NCBI GenBank assembly: GCA_022827835.1
Contig: JAJEIO010000002.1
Coordinates: 1 to 64,000, forward strand
From: Candidatus Latescibacterota bacterium
GTDB taxonomy: Bacteria; Latescibacterota; UBA2968; UBA8231
Direction: 5' to 3'
DNA: 64,000 nt
Below the pieces are notes generated by a model. That model saw only the letters and a program-made list of their open reading frames with translations. It was not told where the DNA came from and searched no databases. Below, one piece after another: positions 1 through 8,593 of this stretch. Every line of letters starts with the position of its first letter. Position 1 is the stretch's first letter. A program made the position numbers and the translations under genes.

Positions 1-2
1 TC

Positions 3-521
3 AGGAGCATCGAACCACTTGACGACTTGGAAGCGGAACATCAGCGCGATGCCATCGAATGGATTGAGAGTGGAGCAGAGCTATGCCGCCAAGTGAAGCC
101 AGCAACACCCCCCAAGCATCTCGTATCCTATTTTGTGCTTATGGACGATGACCACTTCCTTCTCGTAGAACACAGAAACGCCGGCCTCTGGTTGCCGACA
201 GGTGGACACGTTGAGTCCGATGAGCGTCCCAGTGAAACTGCGAGAAGAGAGGCGAAAGAGGAATTGGGGATCGAACCCCGGCTTTTCTCAGAGAAGCCGC
301 TATTCATCACCTCAACGAAAACTGTTGGAAGGACAGAAAGACACACTGACATCTCCCTTTGGTACGTCGTGGTTCGCACGCGGACGGAGGAACTTCATTT
401 CGACCAGACAGAATTTAAATCGATTAGATGGTTTCACAGGGACGAACTGCCGCTAGATCGGTGCGATCCGCACATGGGTAGATTCGTCCAGAAGCTAGGG
501 AGTCTCGCCAACCGCAGGTAA
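3..521 (+). CDS. Nudix hydrolase, 5' end outside window
   Basis: Nudix-fold pyrophosphohydrolase acting on a nucleoside-diphosphate-linked substrate that cannot be named from sequence. The Nudix box is complete in the middle of the protein: it starts GGHVESDE, and the REAKEELGI segment supplies the metal-binding glutamates. The reading frame is open to the first base of the window. The first possible start inside is TTG at 27 with no clear ribosome-binding site, and the residues before it (RSIEPLDD) read like the normal N-terminal helix of this family, so the true start is most likely upstream of the window. The stop is only 7 bp before the next Nudix gene, suggesting co-transcription. Family assignment is firm; substrate is unknown. 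Confidence 0.85.
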   Translation, partial: RSIEPLDDLEAEHQRDAIEWIESGAELCRQVKPATPPKHLVSYFVLMDDDHFLLVEHRNAGLWLPTGGHVESDERPSETARREAKEELGIEPRLFSEKPLFITSTKTVGRTERHTDISLWYVVVRTRTEELHFDQTEFKSIRWFHRDELPLDRCDPHMGRFVQKLGSLANRR

Positions 522-528
522 CACATCG

Positions 529-1017
529 GTGCATGGCTCAACTTCAGTGATGATTGTAGGAATTGGTACAATGTCTTCAGCCTCCGATACTCCGCGCGTT
601 TATATAGGTGCCTATGGGTTTTGCCGTGATCCGTCAGGCCGGCTTCTCTTGGTTCGCATGGCTAGCGGACTGGACCAAGGAAGATGGACTATGCCAGGCG
701 GCGGGATTGAGTGGGGAGAGCATCCAAAGGCTGCCCTGCTCCGCGAATTGGAAGAGGAAACGGGCATCGCCGAGGTTGAGGCAATTGGAATCACTGAGGT
801 ATATTCACACACTTATCCCAGAAGCGTGGAGCGTCCGCACGACTCGGTTCACCACGTCGGTATCATCTACAATGTTACTGTTAGCTTCCTCGACCTCAGA
901 TTCGAGCAAGACGGCTCGACGGATCGTTGCGAGTGGTGCACCGAGCATCAAGTCCGGTCGCTACCACTCACTGCGGTCGGGGCATTCGCAGTTGACTTGG
1001 CGTGGCCGGCGTCTTAG
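529..1017 (+). CDS. Nudix hydrolase
   Basis: Second Nudix hydrolase, about 162 residues, of the compact MutT/ADP-ribose pyrophosphatase size class. The box is intact: GGGIEWGE is followed by RELEEETGI, giving the G-x5-E-x7-REUxEExGU signature. The listed start is GTG; ATG codons at 550 and 571 are alternatives, and the conserved fold begins only around residue 22 (RVYIGAYGF), so the start is uncertain by about 14 codons. It is not a close copy of the preceding Nudix gene, so this is a pair of different family members rather than a recent duplication. The roughly 130 bp after it hold small GC-rich hairpins but no gene. Substrate is not predictable. Confidence 0.85.
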   Translation: MHGSTSVMIVGIGTMSSASDTPRVYIGAYGFCRDPSGRLLLVRMASGLDQGRWTMPGGGIEWGEHPKAALLRELEEETGIAEVEAIGITEVYSHTYPRSVERPHDSVHHVGIIYNVTVSFLDLRFEQDGSTDRCEWCTEHQVRSLPLTAVGAFAVDLAWPAS

Positions 1018-1150
1018 CCACGCGTTCTGTTGGTGAAGTGGAGGTGCCGCCCAATATGCAGTGCCCGGCTTCGGGCTTCTCCCTTCGCACAACCGCTGAG
1101 CGGTTAGGACACGGCGAAAACGTCAAACGTCACCCTCAGTCTCGGAGATT

Positions 1151-1963
1151 ATGAAGACAAAAAGGACAACCATCGCCGCAGTGGCTCACAATTGCTCTAC
1201 GGGCGATTCGGACAAGAACCTAGCGCTGATGGAGGAGATCCTCGCTGGTGGAGAAACCTCTGAGACAGACATATACGTTTTTCCGGAATTGAACATCTCC
1301 GGCGGTGTAATTAAAACCGATCTTGTCAATCTCGGAGAAACAGTTCCCGACGGATCCCACGTGGAGGAAGTCTGTACCTTGGCGAAGAGATACCGAACAG
1401 CCATCTGCGCTGGACTAGTTGAGTCTGCAACAGACGGTATGTTCCTAACGCATTTCATTGCGACTCCGGATGGGTACGCGGGAAGCCAGAGGAAGCTAAT
1501 CCCCCAGAACCCAACTAAGGCAGGTCCATTCAAATCAGGCCAAACCCTCACACCCATTGACCTAGACGGAACCAAAGTAGCGATCTTAGCCTGCGCTGAC
1601 TTCCTACTTCCCGAGCCAAGCATAGCTGCGGCTTTGGAGTCGATTGACCTGATCCTTTCTCCAACCGATTCTTTTGTCGCGTCTATGAGCAGCAAGCTGA
1701 AAACCTTGCAGGCGGCAAGAGCAATGGACTGCAACGCCCATATCATCGCCGCTTTCCATATCGACGCACAAACGCAGTCTGAGCAGATTGCAGTCTTAGC
1801 ATCGGATCCTGAGGGTAGGACGCTTCTACATAGAACAACTCCGCACCCCGGAACGCACGTCTTCCGGCTCAATGTGGATCTTCAGCGGACGCCACCTCGC
1901 TGGGGTGGGCTACCAGCGAGGGTTCAACTGCTGGAGAAGATGCTGAGGCCCTACTCGTGCTGA
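1151..1963 (+). CDS. Carbon-nitrogen hydrolase (nitrilase superfamily)
   Basis: Cytoplasmic amidase/nitrilase-fold enzyme of 270 residues, normal length for the family, hydrolysing a non-peptide C-N bond. The catalytic triad can be placed: Glu46 in FPELNISG, Lys115 in QRKLIPQN and Cys148 in ILACADF. The triad Cys is normally followed by W/Y or E in characterised nitrilases and amidases; here it is ADF, so the subclass is unclear. GGAG lies three bases before the ATG, a short but usable spacing. It follows two Nudix genes on the same strand and precedes the 5'-nucleotidase, which suggests a loose salvage or detoxification neighbourhood, but no specific pathway is evident. Confidence 0.85.
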   Translation: MKTKRTTIAAVAHNCSTGDSDKNLALMEEILAGGETSETDIYVFPELNISGGVIKTDLVNLGETVPDGSHVEEVCTLAKRYRTAICAGLVESATDGMFLTHFIATPDGYAGSQRKLIPQNPTKAGPFKSGQTLTPIDLDGTKVAILACADFLLPEPSIAAALESIDLILSPTDSFVASMSSKLKTLQAARAMDCNAHIIAAFHIDAQTQSEQIAVLASDPEGRTLLHRTTPHPGTHVFRLNVDLQRTPPRWGGLPARVQLLEKMLRPYSC

Positions 1964-2053
1964 AGTTCAAGACCGTGGTTGCCGCGCACTCGCGCCTCTA
2001 ACCCAACCAAGCTTCGCCACATATCTCGATAACCCACGACGATCGGAGAATCA

Positions 2054-3457
2054 ATGAAACGTACATCAATAGCGTCTTCCCATCCGCAGACTTGGCAATT
2101 GTCCCTCCACATAGTATTGGTTCTACTCTGCCTGCGGGCCGCCCCCGCCTTCTCCACCATCGACACCCTCGTCGTCCTGCACACCAACGACTTCCACGGC
2201 TACATCTCGTCCGACGGCGACCGAGCCGCCGGACTAGCCCGCATCGCCACGTACTTCAACCGCGAACGCGCCCGCTCCTCAAAGGTGCTGGCTCTCGATG
2301 CCGGCGACTGCGTATCCGGCACGCCTGTCTCAATCCTCTTTCAGGGGCGACCGATTTTTGAGGCAATGACAGCCGTCGGCTACGACGCCGTCGCGCTCGG
2401 CAACCACGAGTTTGACTATGGTTGGCGCGAAATTCTCGCCTACCGCGACATCGCCGACTTCCCCCTGCTGAGCGCGAACGCGCGCGGCCCTGAAGGCGAG
2501 CTAATCGCCGACGCTCCTTTCGCGACGCTGAGTTTGGATGACCTACGCGTCGGCATCGTCGGCGTCACGACGGAGAAAACCAGAGACATTACCACGACGA
2601 GGGGCAACGAAGGGGTGACCTTCGACGAAGAGATCGCGTCCGTCCGTGCAGCCATTGACTCGATCAAATCCCACGTCGATATCGTCATCCTCCTATCCCA
2701 CGCCGGTCACGTTGCTGACAGTACCTTGGCCGAATCAGTGGACAACATCGACCTCATCGTCAGCGGCCACAACCACACGGTCATCAGTCCTCCTCAAATC
2801 GTGCGAGGCACCCCGATCGTCCGCGCCGGTGCTTATACATCGCACGTCGGCCATGTCCAACTGCTCTACGACCATGATGCGGAACAGGTAACAAAAGTCG
2901 AGGGGTTTGTCGTGCCCGCCGCTGACGATCGACTTCAACAGCCGAACCCCAAAATAGCTGCCATCGTAGCAAAATGGGAAGATCGCGTCTCCCAACTTGT
3001 TGACATCACTATCGGACACACCGAGCAAGACTGGAGTGAGGAGGAGATGTACATGCTCGTAGAGCACATCTTGGCGACTCGGTCCGGCTCGGATATTGGC
3101 TTTTACAACAAAGGGGGCGTGCGGAATCGCTTGTATCAGGGCAACATTACGGCCCGCCACATTTGGAACATCCATCCCTTCGGCAATCAACTCGCCATCG
3201 TGCAGATTCGCGGAAAGGACATCGGCGGCAAACTGTTGGAGCGACTAACCGCTACGGGCACGGCGCTTGATCCCGATCATCTCTATACCGTGGCGACAAA
3301 CTCCTTCGTCGTCGAGCCACCCCGGCGCGAGTCATTTTTCGGAACTGCCAAGTCGGTGTGGCTCGAAGACGATCTGATCCGCGACGTAGTTATCAACTAT
3401 ATCAAAGAGGGCGGTCCCATCGACGCGCTGTTGTCGCCGACCACAATAGAAGAATGA
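2054..3457 (+). CDS. Secreted 5'-nucleotidase / UshA-type metallophosphoesterase
   Basis: Periplasmic or surface nucleotidase that dephosphorylates nucleotides to nucleosides. An N-terminal hydrophobic signal peptide (about residues 15-33) precedes the calcineurin-like metal site: HTNDFHG (43-49), LDAGD (81-85), GNHEFD (116-121), and later LLSHAGH and SGHNHT. The C-terminal half contains the substrate-specificity domain typical of UshA (NKGGVRN and the IHPFGNQL segment). Length (467) is slightly below E. coli UshA but both domains are present. GGAG precedes the ATG by 5 bases. Functionally it would feed nucleosides to the Tsx-like channel and nucleobase permease near 20.8-23.5 kb; that link is inference because the genes are far apart. 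Confidence 0.9.
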   Translation: MKRTSIASSHPQTWQLSLHIVLVLLCLRAAPAFSTIDTLVVLHTNDFHGYISSDGDRAAGLARIATYFNRERARSSKVLALDAGDCVSGTPVSILFQGRPIFEAMTAVGYDAVALGNHEFDYGWREILAYRDIADFPLLSANARGPEGELIADAPFATLSLDDLRVGIVGVTTEKTRDITTTRGNEGVTFDEEIASVRAAIDSIKSHVDIVILLSHAGHVADSTLAESVDNIDLIVSGHNHTVISPPQIVRGTPIVRAGAYTSHVGHVQLLYDHDAEQVTKVEGFVVPAADDRLQQPNPKIAAIVAKWEDRVSQLVDITIGHTEQDWSEEEMYMLVEHILATRSGSDIGFYNKGGVRNRLYQGNITARHIWNIHPFGNQLAIVQIRGKDIGGKLLERLTATGTALDPDHLYTVATNSFVVEPPRRESFFGTAKSVWLEDDLIRDVVINYIKEGGPIDALLSPTTIEE

Positions 3458-3471
3458 TCGTCGGAACACAG

Positions 3472-3741
3472 TTACGCTGCTTTGAGAGGCTCCAGTTCTG
3501 AGGGTTCTAGTCTGTCGAACCCCAGACGATCAAAGACGCGCTGTATTTCGTCGAGACTCACCATTCCGGGTGAGACGATCTCAATTCCAAGAGGCGTACC
3601 ATCTTGCGCGTAGTCAATTAGGAGATCTTCTGTCATAGCTTCAGTGCGCACACTTTTCTGTCCGTGCCCATGAGCTAGATAAATATAGGCAGCAAACGGC
3701 TTGCCTTTTCGGTATGTGATCTGTAAGGAAACGGTTTTCAT
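3472..3741 (-). CDS. Small DUF2283-like protein
   Basis: Protein of 89 residues with the arrangement seen in DUF2283 proteins: a short beta-rich N-terminus, then an acidic segment followed by the LLIDYAQDGTPLGIEI motif, which resembles the family's IDYDxxGxxxGIEIL core. No signal peptide or membrane segment. GAGG seven bases before the ATG supports the start. It is convergent with the 5'-nucleotidase gene, whose stop is 14 bp away. DUF2283 proteins are small, often linked to toxin-antitoxin-like or mobile contexts, and have no established function; no toxin partner is visible next to it. Confidence 0.7.
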   Translation of the reverse strand: MKTVSLQITYRKGKPFAAYIYLAHGHGQKSVRTEAMTEDLLIDYAQDGTPLGIEIVSPGMVSLDEIQRVFDRLGFDRLEPSELEPLKAA

Positions 3742-3760
3742 GGGCGTACCTCTGCATCAC

Positions 3761-4648
3761 TCACCCCCCGACCAACCCCTGGTGGGCGTAGTGCCAATCC
3801 TCCAAGTGGTTGAGCAGCACCCCTGAAGTCCACGTCGGGGGACGTTGCAAGGTGGCGTGGATCTCGGCCTGCTTGGCGGCGTTGTGCTCGCGTTCGAGCA
3901 GGCGCTGGTTGAAAGCCGCCACAGCTTCTTCCTCGATAGTACCTTCCTGCCGGACCCAGTCCTCAAATGCGAGATAGGTCGGCATCTCCTCGCGGAGAAA
4001 CGCAAGGGCTGCGTCCTGATCCACCTGCAAGGTCTGCAAGCAAAGCTTGTCGAGGCCAGAGCAGTCGGGGTAGTCGAGATGCAGCCAGCCCCTGGCGCGC
4101 AGGCAGGTCTTGAGCCACGTGCGCGGCAGTTGGCAAATGCCCAACGGGCCTCGGTCGATGCTGCTGAGGGTAGGAGCCACAGGCCCGGACAGGCCCGGGG
4201 CATCGGGGGTGAGGACGCGAGCGAAGACGCGGCGATGGAAAAGGTGCCAGTCCTGCAGGCAGTTGAGCAGCACGGCCGATACTTCGGTCGTCTCCTCCGG
4301 CGACCAGCCTATATCCCCATAGGTCTCGTCGATCTTGTCCGGCCTATAGTGGGTGCGCGGCACCAAGGACTTGTTCCAACGCGCGATGCGATTGGGCTCG
4401 TACGTACCTTCGGCGGTCACCCACTCCTCGAACTGTAGGTAGGTAGGCCGCTGATCCCACAAAAAACGCAAGGCACTGTCTTGGTCGATGCGCAGCACCT
4501 CTAGCACGTATTTATCGAGACCGCCGCTACAAAAGGGATAGTCCTCGTCGAGTTGCCCGGCTTGGTGCAGGAGGTTTTTCCACCACAGACGCGGTAGCTG
4601 GGCCACGCCTAGCGGCCCTTGACAGAGAGTGCTGACCAATGGAATCAC
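3761..4648 (-). CDS. Tandem DUF5069-like protein
   Basis: Protein of 295 residues made of two homologous halves (about 11-140 and 167-295). Each half begins GPLG(V/I)xQLPRxW, continues through a DYPxCSG segment, then (V/I)DQDxAL, PTYLxFE(D/E)WV and EGT, and ends in VLLNxLxDWHxxH. This pattern fits the uncharacterised DUF5069 family as I remember it; most members have one copy, so the internal duplication is unusual. The start is GTG with a strong AAAGGAG six bases upstream. It lies 12 bp before the aldo/keto reductase gene's stop on the same strand, so the reductase and this gene are probably one operon. No signal peptide. Function unknown. Confidence 0.75.
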   Translation of the reverse strand: MIPLVSTLCQGPLGVAQLPRLWWKNLLHQAGQLDEDYPFCSGGLDKYVLEVLRIDQDSALRFLWDQRPTYLQFEEWVTAEGTYEPNRIARWNKSLVPRTHYRPDKIDETYGDIGWSPEETTEVSAVLLNCLQDWHLFHRRVFARVLTPDAPGLSGPVAPTLSSIDRGPLGICQLPRTWLKTCLRARGWLHLDYPDCSGLDKLCLQTLQVDQDAALAFLREEMPTYLAFEDWVRQEGTIEEEAVAAFNQRLLEREHNAAKQAEIHATLQRPPTWTSGVLLNHLEDWHYAHQGLVGG

Positions 4649-4660
4649 AATCTGCTCCTT

Positions 4661-5515
4661 TCAGGTGGCTGCCAACTCAAACAGCGGTGTATTCTCCTCG
4701 GCGCGGACCCGCAAGTCCTCCACTTCAGCGGCCGTGAGCGGCGCGAGGCGATCGGCCATATCCAAGGCCATTTCAAAGAGGGATGCCTCGCCGGGCGGCA
4801 GGGCGGCCGTGATGGGCTGCGATAGGGCGAAGCGCAGGGCTAGCTCGGCTAGTTCCGGCTCGTCAATGGGATCGTACCAGCATTTGGAGTAGCGTTTGGG
4901 TGCCCCTTGGGGTAGGAGCGAGCGGGCCATGGCTTTGAGGGCCAGGCAGGCGGCACCGCGTTCCTGTGCCTTGGCCACGACTTGGGGGCCGAAGTCGGCT
5001 CGGAAGTAATTGACCCAGTTGACGGGGAACAGCACCGAGTCAAAGGGAAAATAGTCCAGCAATTGCAAGGCAATTTCAGCCGAGTGAGCTGAGAAACCTA
5101 TGTAGCGCACCAAGCCTTGATCGCGGGCCTCCACAAACGCCGCCAAGGCTCCGTCGGGAGCAGTAGCCGCGGCAAAATCCTCATCCGTGGTCATGGCGTG
5201 CAATTGGTACAGATCGAAGTGATCGGTGCGCATGGTTTTGAGCGATTGGCGCAACTCAGCGGCGGCACCAGCCCGCGTGCGCTGGGTCGTCTTGCAGGCC
5301 AAGAATACATCGCTGCGATACGGTTCCAAGGCCGGTCCCAGACGCTCCTCGGCATTGCCGTAGGACGGAGCCACGTCAAAGTAATTGACACCGCGTTCAA
5401 CGGCCCGCCCCACCAAGCGGTCGGCCTCAGCCGCTTCCACTTGGCTGACGACGATGCCGCCAAAGCCGATTACAGAGAGGGATTCACCAGTGGTGCCATA
5501 GGGACGTCGCTGCAT
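4661..5515 (-). CDS. Aldo/keto reductase
   Basis: NAD(P)H-dependent oxidoreductase of the AKR (beta/alpha)8 fold, 284 residues. The catalytic tetrad is readable: Asp47 and Tyr52 in FDVAPSYGNAEE, Lys75 in LACKT and His106 in YQLH. The sequence resembles the broad bacterial group annotated as predicted oxidoreductases (YajO/galactose-dehydrogenase-like) rather than a defined sugar dehydrogenase. AGGAG seven bases before the ATG supports this start. It is upstream of, and probably co-transcribed with, the DUF5069-like gene, and lies downstream of an enolase-superfamily gene on the same strand, a combination common in sugar or sugar-acid catabolic neighbourhoods. Substrate unknown. Confidence 0.9.
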   Translation of the reverse strand: MQRRPYGTTGESLSVIGFGGIVVSQVEAAEADRLVGRAVERGVNYFDVAPSYGNAEERLGPALEPYRSDVFLACKTTQRTRAGAAAELRQSLKTMRTDHFDLYQLHAMTTDEDFAAATAPDGALAAFVEARDQGLVRYIGFSAHSAEIALQLLDYFPFDSVLFPVNWVNYFRADFGPQVVAKAQERGAACLALKAMARSLLPQGAPKRYSKCWYDPIDEPELAELALRFALSQPITAALPPGEASLFEMALDMADRLAPLTAAEVEDLRVRAEENTPLFELAAT

Positions 5516-5585
5516 GGATATTCTCCTATTTTCCGATGGAATATAGCAATAACGGTTCTCTAGATGTGGATCGTCTTGTGCATCC

Positions 5586-5625
5586 TATTCTGCGTCTATC
5601 TGCGTCCATCTGCGGATTATCTTGG
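5586..5625. repeat. Short 10-bp-period direct repeat
   Basis: In the gap between the aldo/keto reductase and the enolase-superfamily gene, units TGCGTCTATC, TGCGTCCATC and TGCGGATTAT follow each other with an exact 10-bp period. On the opposite strand the units read as CGCAGATxGA. A second 10-bp-period cluster with related CGC spacing lies at 63179-63208. Function unknown; about one helical turn per unit. Confidence 0.6.
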
Positions 5626-5649
5626 AAGTGATGCGTTATTGTCGGCAAC

Positions 5650-6798
5650 CTACTCAAACACCCTTTCGCCGCGCTTGTGCCCTTCAATGTAATCCCAATC
5701 CATCTCCACGCCCAAACCCGGCCCCTGCGGTACGGGCACATGGCCTTGGGCATCGACGTTTTCCAGTTCGTCAGTAAATTCGGAGGGATAGACGGGCGGC
5801 TTGGTGTTTTTGACTAGAGGATGGAGCAGGCCCAATTCGTAGTAATTGGTGTTGCGGATGGCGGCAATGCAGTGGCGGTGCGCCAAGCCGCCGCCGTGGA
5901 ACTCGCAGTCGAGACCAAAGCCCTCGGCCGCGTGGGCGACCTTCATCGCGCCCGTGATGCCGCCGTCCTCAAACGTGCCCACGCGGACAAAGTCCGTGCC
6001 GCCATGAGCGATAAAGTCCACGTGTTGCTCGAGACCAAAGATGTGCTCGGTCTGCAAAAGCGGCGTCTTGAGCAATTCGCGCAGCTTTTTGTGGGCAAAA
6101 ATCGACACGCCGCCGTCCTTATAGGGATCCTCCAGCCAGAAGTAACCGGCCTCGTCGCAGGCGCGACCCACGCGCAGGGCATCGGCCCACGTCTCGTATT
6201 CGCAGGCCGGGTCGACCATCAGGTCCATCCGGTCGCCCACGCGCTCGCCAACTGCGAGCACATTGGCCACCTCGCGGGCGATGGGCGCGTTGCCCCAGCC
6301 GTGAATCTTAAATGCAGGATAGCCGATCTCCGCGCACTGCTCGGCAAAGTCGGCAAAGGCCTCCGGTGTGCTCAAGCCGCCATTCTCGTCGCCGTGGTAG
6401 GTCGAAGCATAGGCCGGGATGGTCTTCCTCCAGCCACCCAAAAGCTGCCAGATCGGCGCGTCGTACACCTTGCCAGCGAAATCCCACAGTGCCACGTCAA
6501 CGGCGCAGATGTCAGTGCGGGCGGAGTGGCGCAGACCGCGCTTGAGATCGTTGTAAATCCGCTCGCGGGCAAATGGATTCCGACCGAGCAGGTAGCGGGC
6601 GACGTTTTCGGGCACTGAAGGGCCAAGGCATTCGCCGGTGACACCAATACTGGTGTGAATGCGCACCACGCACGGCGTCATCGACAGCGTCGCGCCCTGC
6701 TGGTAAACCTGATTAAAACCGTTGTAGTCAGTGCCCATGTTTTCGATCTGATGGGCGAAATAGATGTTTTCGATCTTGGTGATTCTGGGGTCGGGCAT
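5650..6798 (-). CDS. Mandelate racemase/muconate lactonizing-type enzyme
   Basis: Enolase-superfamily enzyme of 382 residues that abstracts an alpha proton from a carboxylate, probably a sugar acid. Both domains are present: an N-terminal capping domain with the ALWDFAGK signature (103-110), then the barrel. Candidate acid/base and metal residues are the KIH motif at 164-166, Asp196 (VDPACEY), Glu223 (WLEDPY), Glu251 (QTEHIFG) and His301 (EFHGGG). The K-x-H in place of the commoner K-x-K points to a dehydratase or an unassigned subgroup. I chose ATG 6798, preceded by AAAGGA, over an upstream in-frame start inside the neighbouring gene. The next gene on this strand, downstream, is the aldo/keto reductase; DUF5131 lies 29 bp upstream. 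Confidence 0.85.
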   Translation of the reverse strand: MPDPRITKIENIYFAHQIENMGTDYNGFNQVYQQGATLSMTPCVVRIHTSIGVTGECLGPSVPENVARYLLGRNPFARERIYNDLKRGLRHSARTDICAVDVALWDFAGKVYDAPIWQLLGGWRKTIPAYASTYHGDENGGLSTPEAFADFAEQCAEIGYPAFKIHGWGNAPIAREVANVLAVGERVGDRMDLMVDPACEYETWADALRVGRACDEAGYFWLEDPYKDGGVSIFAHKKLRELLKTPLLQTEHIFGLEQHVDFIAHGGTDFVRVGTFEDGGITGAMKVAHAAEGFGLDCEFHGGGLAHRHCIAAIRNTNYYELGLLHPLVKNTKPPVYPSEFTDELENVDAQGHVPVPQGPGLGVEMDWDYIEGHKRGERVFE

Positions 6799-6827
6799 GA
6801 GGGTTCGTTCCTTTCGGGAAAAGGGAA

Positions 6828-7544
6828 TTAGCAAAAGGATTTTGGCATTTGATCCCACGTTTTGTTGTCCAGCGTCCGGCCCGTCTTTTTCTTGAATACG
6901 CCGCCCCATTGTTTAAAAAAGAATGGCACATCACTCCGCAGACAGAGGTCGCGGATAGATCGCACCCAGTCGGCTTCCATCGGCCGGGCACCCGGCCCAG
7001 ATTCACCGCCGACGATGACCCAGTCAATATCCGTCAAGTCCATATCATACAAAGGACCGAGCAACGGTTCGAGAGACAGAAACTTCGTCTTTGCTCCAGT
7101 CTTCTTGAGCCGTGTCATCCGCCCCAACCATCTTGAAGATTCAATGCTTGTGCCGAGCCAGATGTTCGGCGTCCAATTCAGCCTTCCATTGAGCTGGACA
7201 ACGCGATCCGGACGTTTGGTAAGCACTTGGAACGTATGCTGAGACGCCTCGTTCATGGTTGCAAACACCGACTCTATAAAGGCCGAGGGAACGGACTTAT
7301 GAAACAGATCGGACATGGAATTGACGAATACCAAGCTAGGCTTTTTCCAGCTAATCGGCTCGCGCAAGGCTCTTGGGTGGACTGTAACCGCAAACCCGTG
7401 TTTGTATTTTTTGGCTCCCATCGCTTGCAGCCTTTGCGACATCCTTTCGGCATAGCAATGCTTGCAGCCATGGCTGATCTTCGTGCAACCGGTCACCGGA
7501 TTCCACGTAGTCTCGGTCCATTCGATTTTGGAGCGCGTGGACAT
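6828..7544 (-). CDS. DUF5131 (phage Gp37/Gp68-type) three-Cys-motif protein
   Basis: Protein of 238 residues of the family historically named phage protein Gp37/Gp68. The defining motif is [16 protein letters not shown], giving Cys20, Cys27 and Cys30 (C-x6-C-x2-C), which resembles an iron-sulfur cluster site of radical-SAM type but with altered spacing. WNPVTGC before it and [27 protein letters not shown] and VIVGGESG after it are the conserved family blocks, consistent with a TIM-barrel-like order. The start lies 2 bp after the stop of tcmP, with AAAGGA inside the end of that gene, so the two are translationally coupled. Family members accompany TcmP in many bacteria; no biochemical function is established to my knowledge. 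Confidence 0.88.
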   Translation of the reverse strand: MSTRSKIEWTETTWNPVTGCTKISHGCKHCYAERMSQRLQAMGAKKYKHGFAVTVHPRALREPISWKKPSLVFVNSMSDLFHKSVPSAFIESVFATMNEASQHTFQVLTKRPDRVVQLNGRLNWTPNIWLGTSIESSRWLGRMTRLKKTGAKTKFLSLEPLLGPLYDMDLTDIDWVIVGGESGPGARPMEADWVRSIRDLCLRSDVPFFFKQWGGVFKKKTGRTLDNKTWDQMPKSFC

Positions 7545-7546
7545 AT

Positions 7547-8389
7547 TTACAAGTCCTTTAGGATATGCTCCGCAATATCCATTGCAAGGCCGATTCCATT
7601 CGGGTTCCCAACGCAGAACAGAAATTCAAACAACGCTGAATTCTTTGAATTCTTTAGCGCTCGGGATTCCTCAAGAAATCTGTCCCCGAACAATTGGATC
7701 AGTTTGTTCTTGTATATTCTAATAAGTCCATCGATTCCTTCTTGGCGCTGCTGTTCTTCATCTCCAAATAAGCTGATTTGAGGGTTAATGCTGTACAGCT
7801 CTCTCCAACTCTCATCGCCGTAAATACGATCCAAACGGTTGGCCCACTCTGGGGAGATGATATCCGGCTCTCGCTTCCGAGGCAACATCCGTGCAATTGC
7901 CGATGTGGGAAAAAGTATCCAAGTATCCAATGCTTCGAATGAGGCTATTTTTTCGATTGTCGCCCATTCTACCTCAGTGGCAAATGGATCGAGAAATAGA
8001 ACACCTCGATAGCGTCGCCAATCTTTTTGTAAGTTCTGCAAAAAATCGTTGGCATCCTCATTTTCTATTTGAATGTTTTTATTTTCATAGGCTTCTTTTA
8101 ATGAGTTCAGTTGTACGAAGCGGTCTTGGTCCTTCTCGACAAAGATGTATTCGTCAAATGGCTTGCTATCAACATCCACAGCTATTTTTGCGGAGCCTTC
8201 TATAAATTCTTTTTTCTCCTCGTCCGCCGAAGTTAATTCTACTTCTCCTGTACCCGCAAAAGCATCGATGTAAATAAGACGGAATGGCTGATTTTTCAGT
8301 GCTGTGGTATAGGCATCCAGATATTTTTTAAGAATGGCTAATTTCTCTTCTGTCCATGGTCCTCCAAAACCCGTATTGGCACTGCTCAT
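7547..8389 (-). CDS. tcmP: Three-Cys-motif partner protein TcmP
   Basis: Protein of 280 residues matching the three-Cys-motif partner family. It opens with [19 protein letters not shown] and has [10 protein letters not shown] (39-48), like a SAM-binding Rossmann motif I, and LFLDPFA (131-137), in the place of a methyltransferase motif IV. The sequence therefore suggests a methyltransferase-like fold; activity is inference. It is the upstream member of a two-gene unit with the DUF5131 gene. The coding sequence is clearly AT-richer than its neighbours, with many TTT, AAT and ATA codons, a sign of recent acquisition. The start has only a weak ribosome-binding site. Function unknown; co-occurrence with a restriction-type DUF262 gene upstream suggests defence or nucleic-acid modification. 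Confidence 0.87.
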   Translation of the reverse strand: MSSANTGFGGPWTEEKLAILKKYLDAYTTALKNQPFRLIYIDAFAGTGEVELTSADEEKKEFIEGSAKIAVDVDSKPFDEYIFVEKDQDRFVQLNSLKEAYENKNIQIENEDANDFLQNLQKDWRRYRGVLFLDPFATEVEWATIEKIASFEALDTWILFPTSAIARMLPRKREPDIISPEWANRLDRIYGDESWRELYSINPQISLFGDEEQQRQEGIDGLIRIYKNKLIQLFGDRFLEESRALKNSKNSALFEFLFCVGNPNGIGLAMDIAEHILKDL

Positions 8390-8593
8390 AGGTTTTCTAT
8401 CCCCACAATTTTTAGGTTCCCGATTCCACAGTCATTTTAGTATGGTAGATCCCATGCCCTCTCTGGAGGATCGAATGTCAATCGAACCGAGTCAACCCAT
8501 TTCTGACTAGGGCATTGCTGTGTCGGCGGTAAGACTAAGCTAGGAGTTTACGCCGTCGGCAGCACAGCGTAACGCGCAAGAATCACTGAGTTT
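8390..8593. other. Longest intergenic gap, with imperfect inverted repeat
   Basis: About 205 bp between the DUF262 and tcmP genes, the longest gene-free stretch in the window. It contains an imperfect inverted repeat, GCTGTG...GGTAA (8517-8532) against TTACGCC...CACAGC (8548-8568), just downstream of the DUF262 stop. That repeat could end or stabilise the DUF262 transcript, but it lacks a U-tract. A promoter for tcmP is expected here; I could not identify a well-spaced -35/-10 pair. Confidence 0.4.

Noticed and set aside
266-281. GGGGATCGAACCCCGG looks like the T-arm of a minus-strand tRNA.
   Set aside because: It lies in the conserved Nudix coding region, and no matching acceptor stem or anticodon arm is found at tRNA distances.
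1055-1110. Hairpins GCCCG-GCTT-CGGGC and AACCGC-TGA-GCGGTT after the second Nudix gene suggested an integron attC site.
   Set aside because: The required GTTRRRY/RYYYAAC core pair with unpaired bases is not present, and neighbouring genes are not separated by similar sites.
6828-8389. The DUF5131 family name (phage Gp37/Gp68) suggested a prophage.
   Set aside because: No phage structural, packaging, lysis or integrase gene is nearby, and the family is common in chromosomes together with TcmP.
8476-8481. A perfect -35 hexamer (TTGACA on the minus strand) upstream of tcmP.
   Set aside because: No acceptable -10 element occurs 16-18 bases downstream, so I did not call a promoter.
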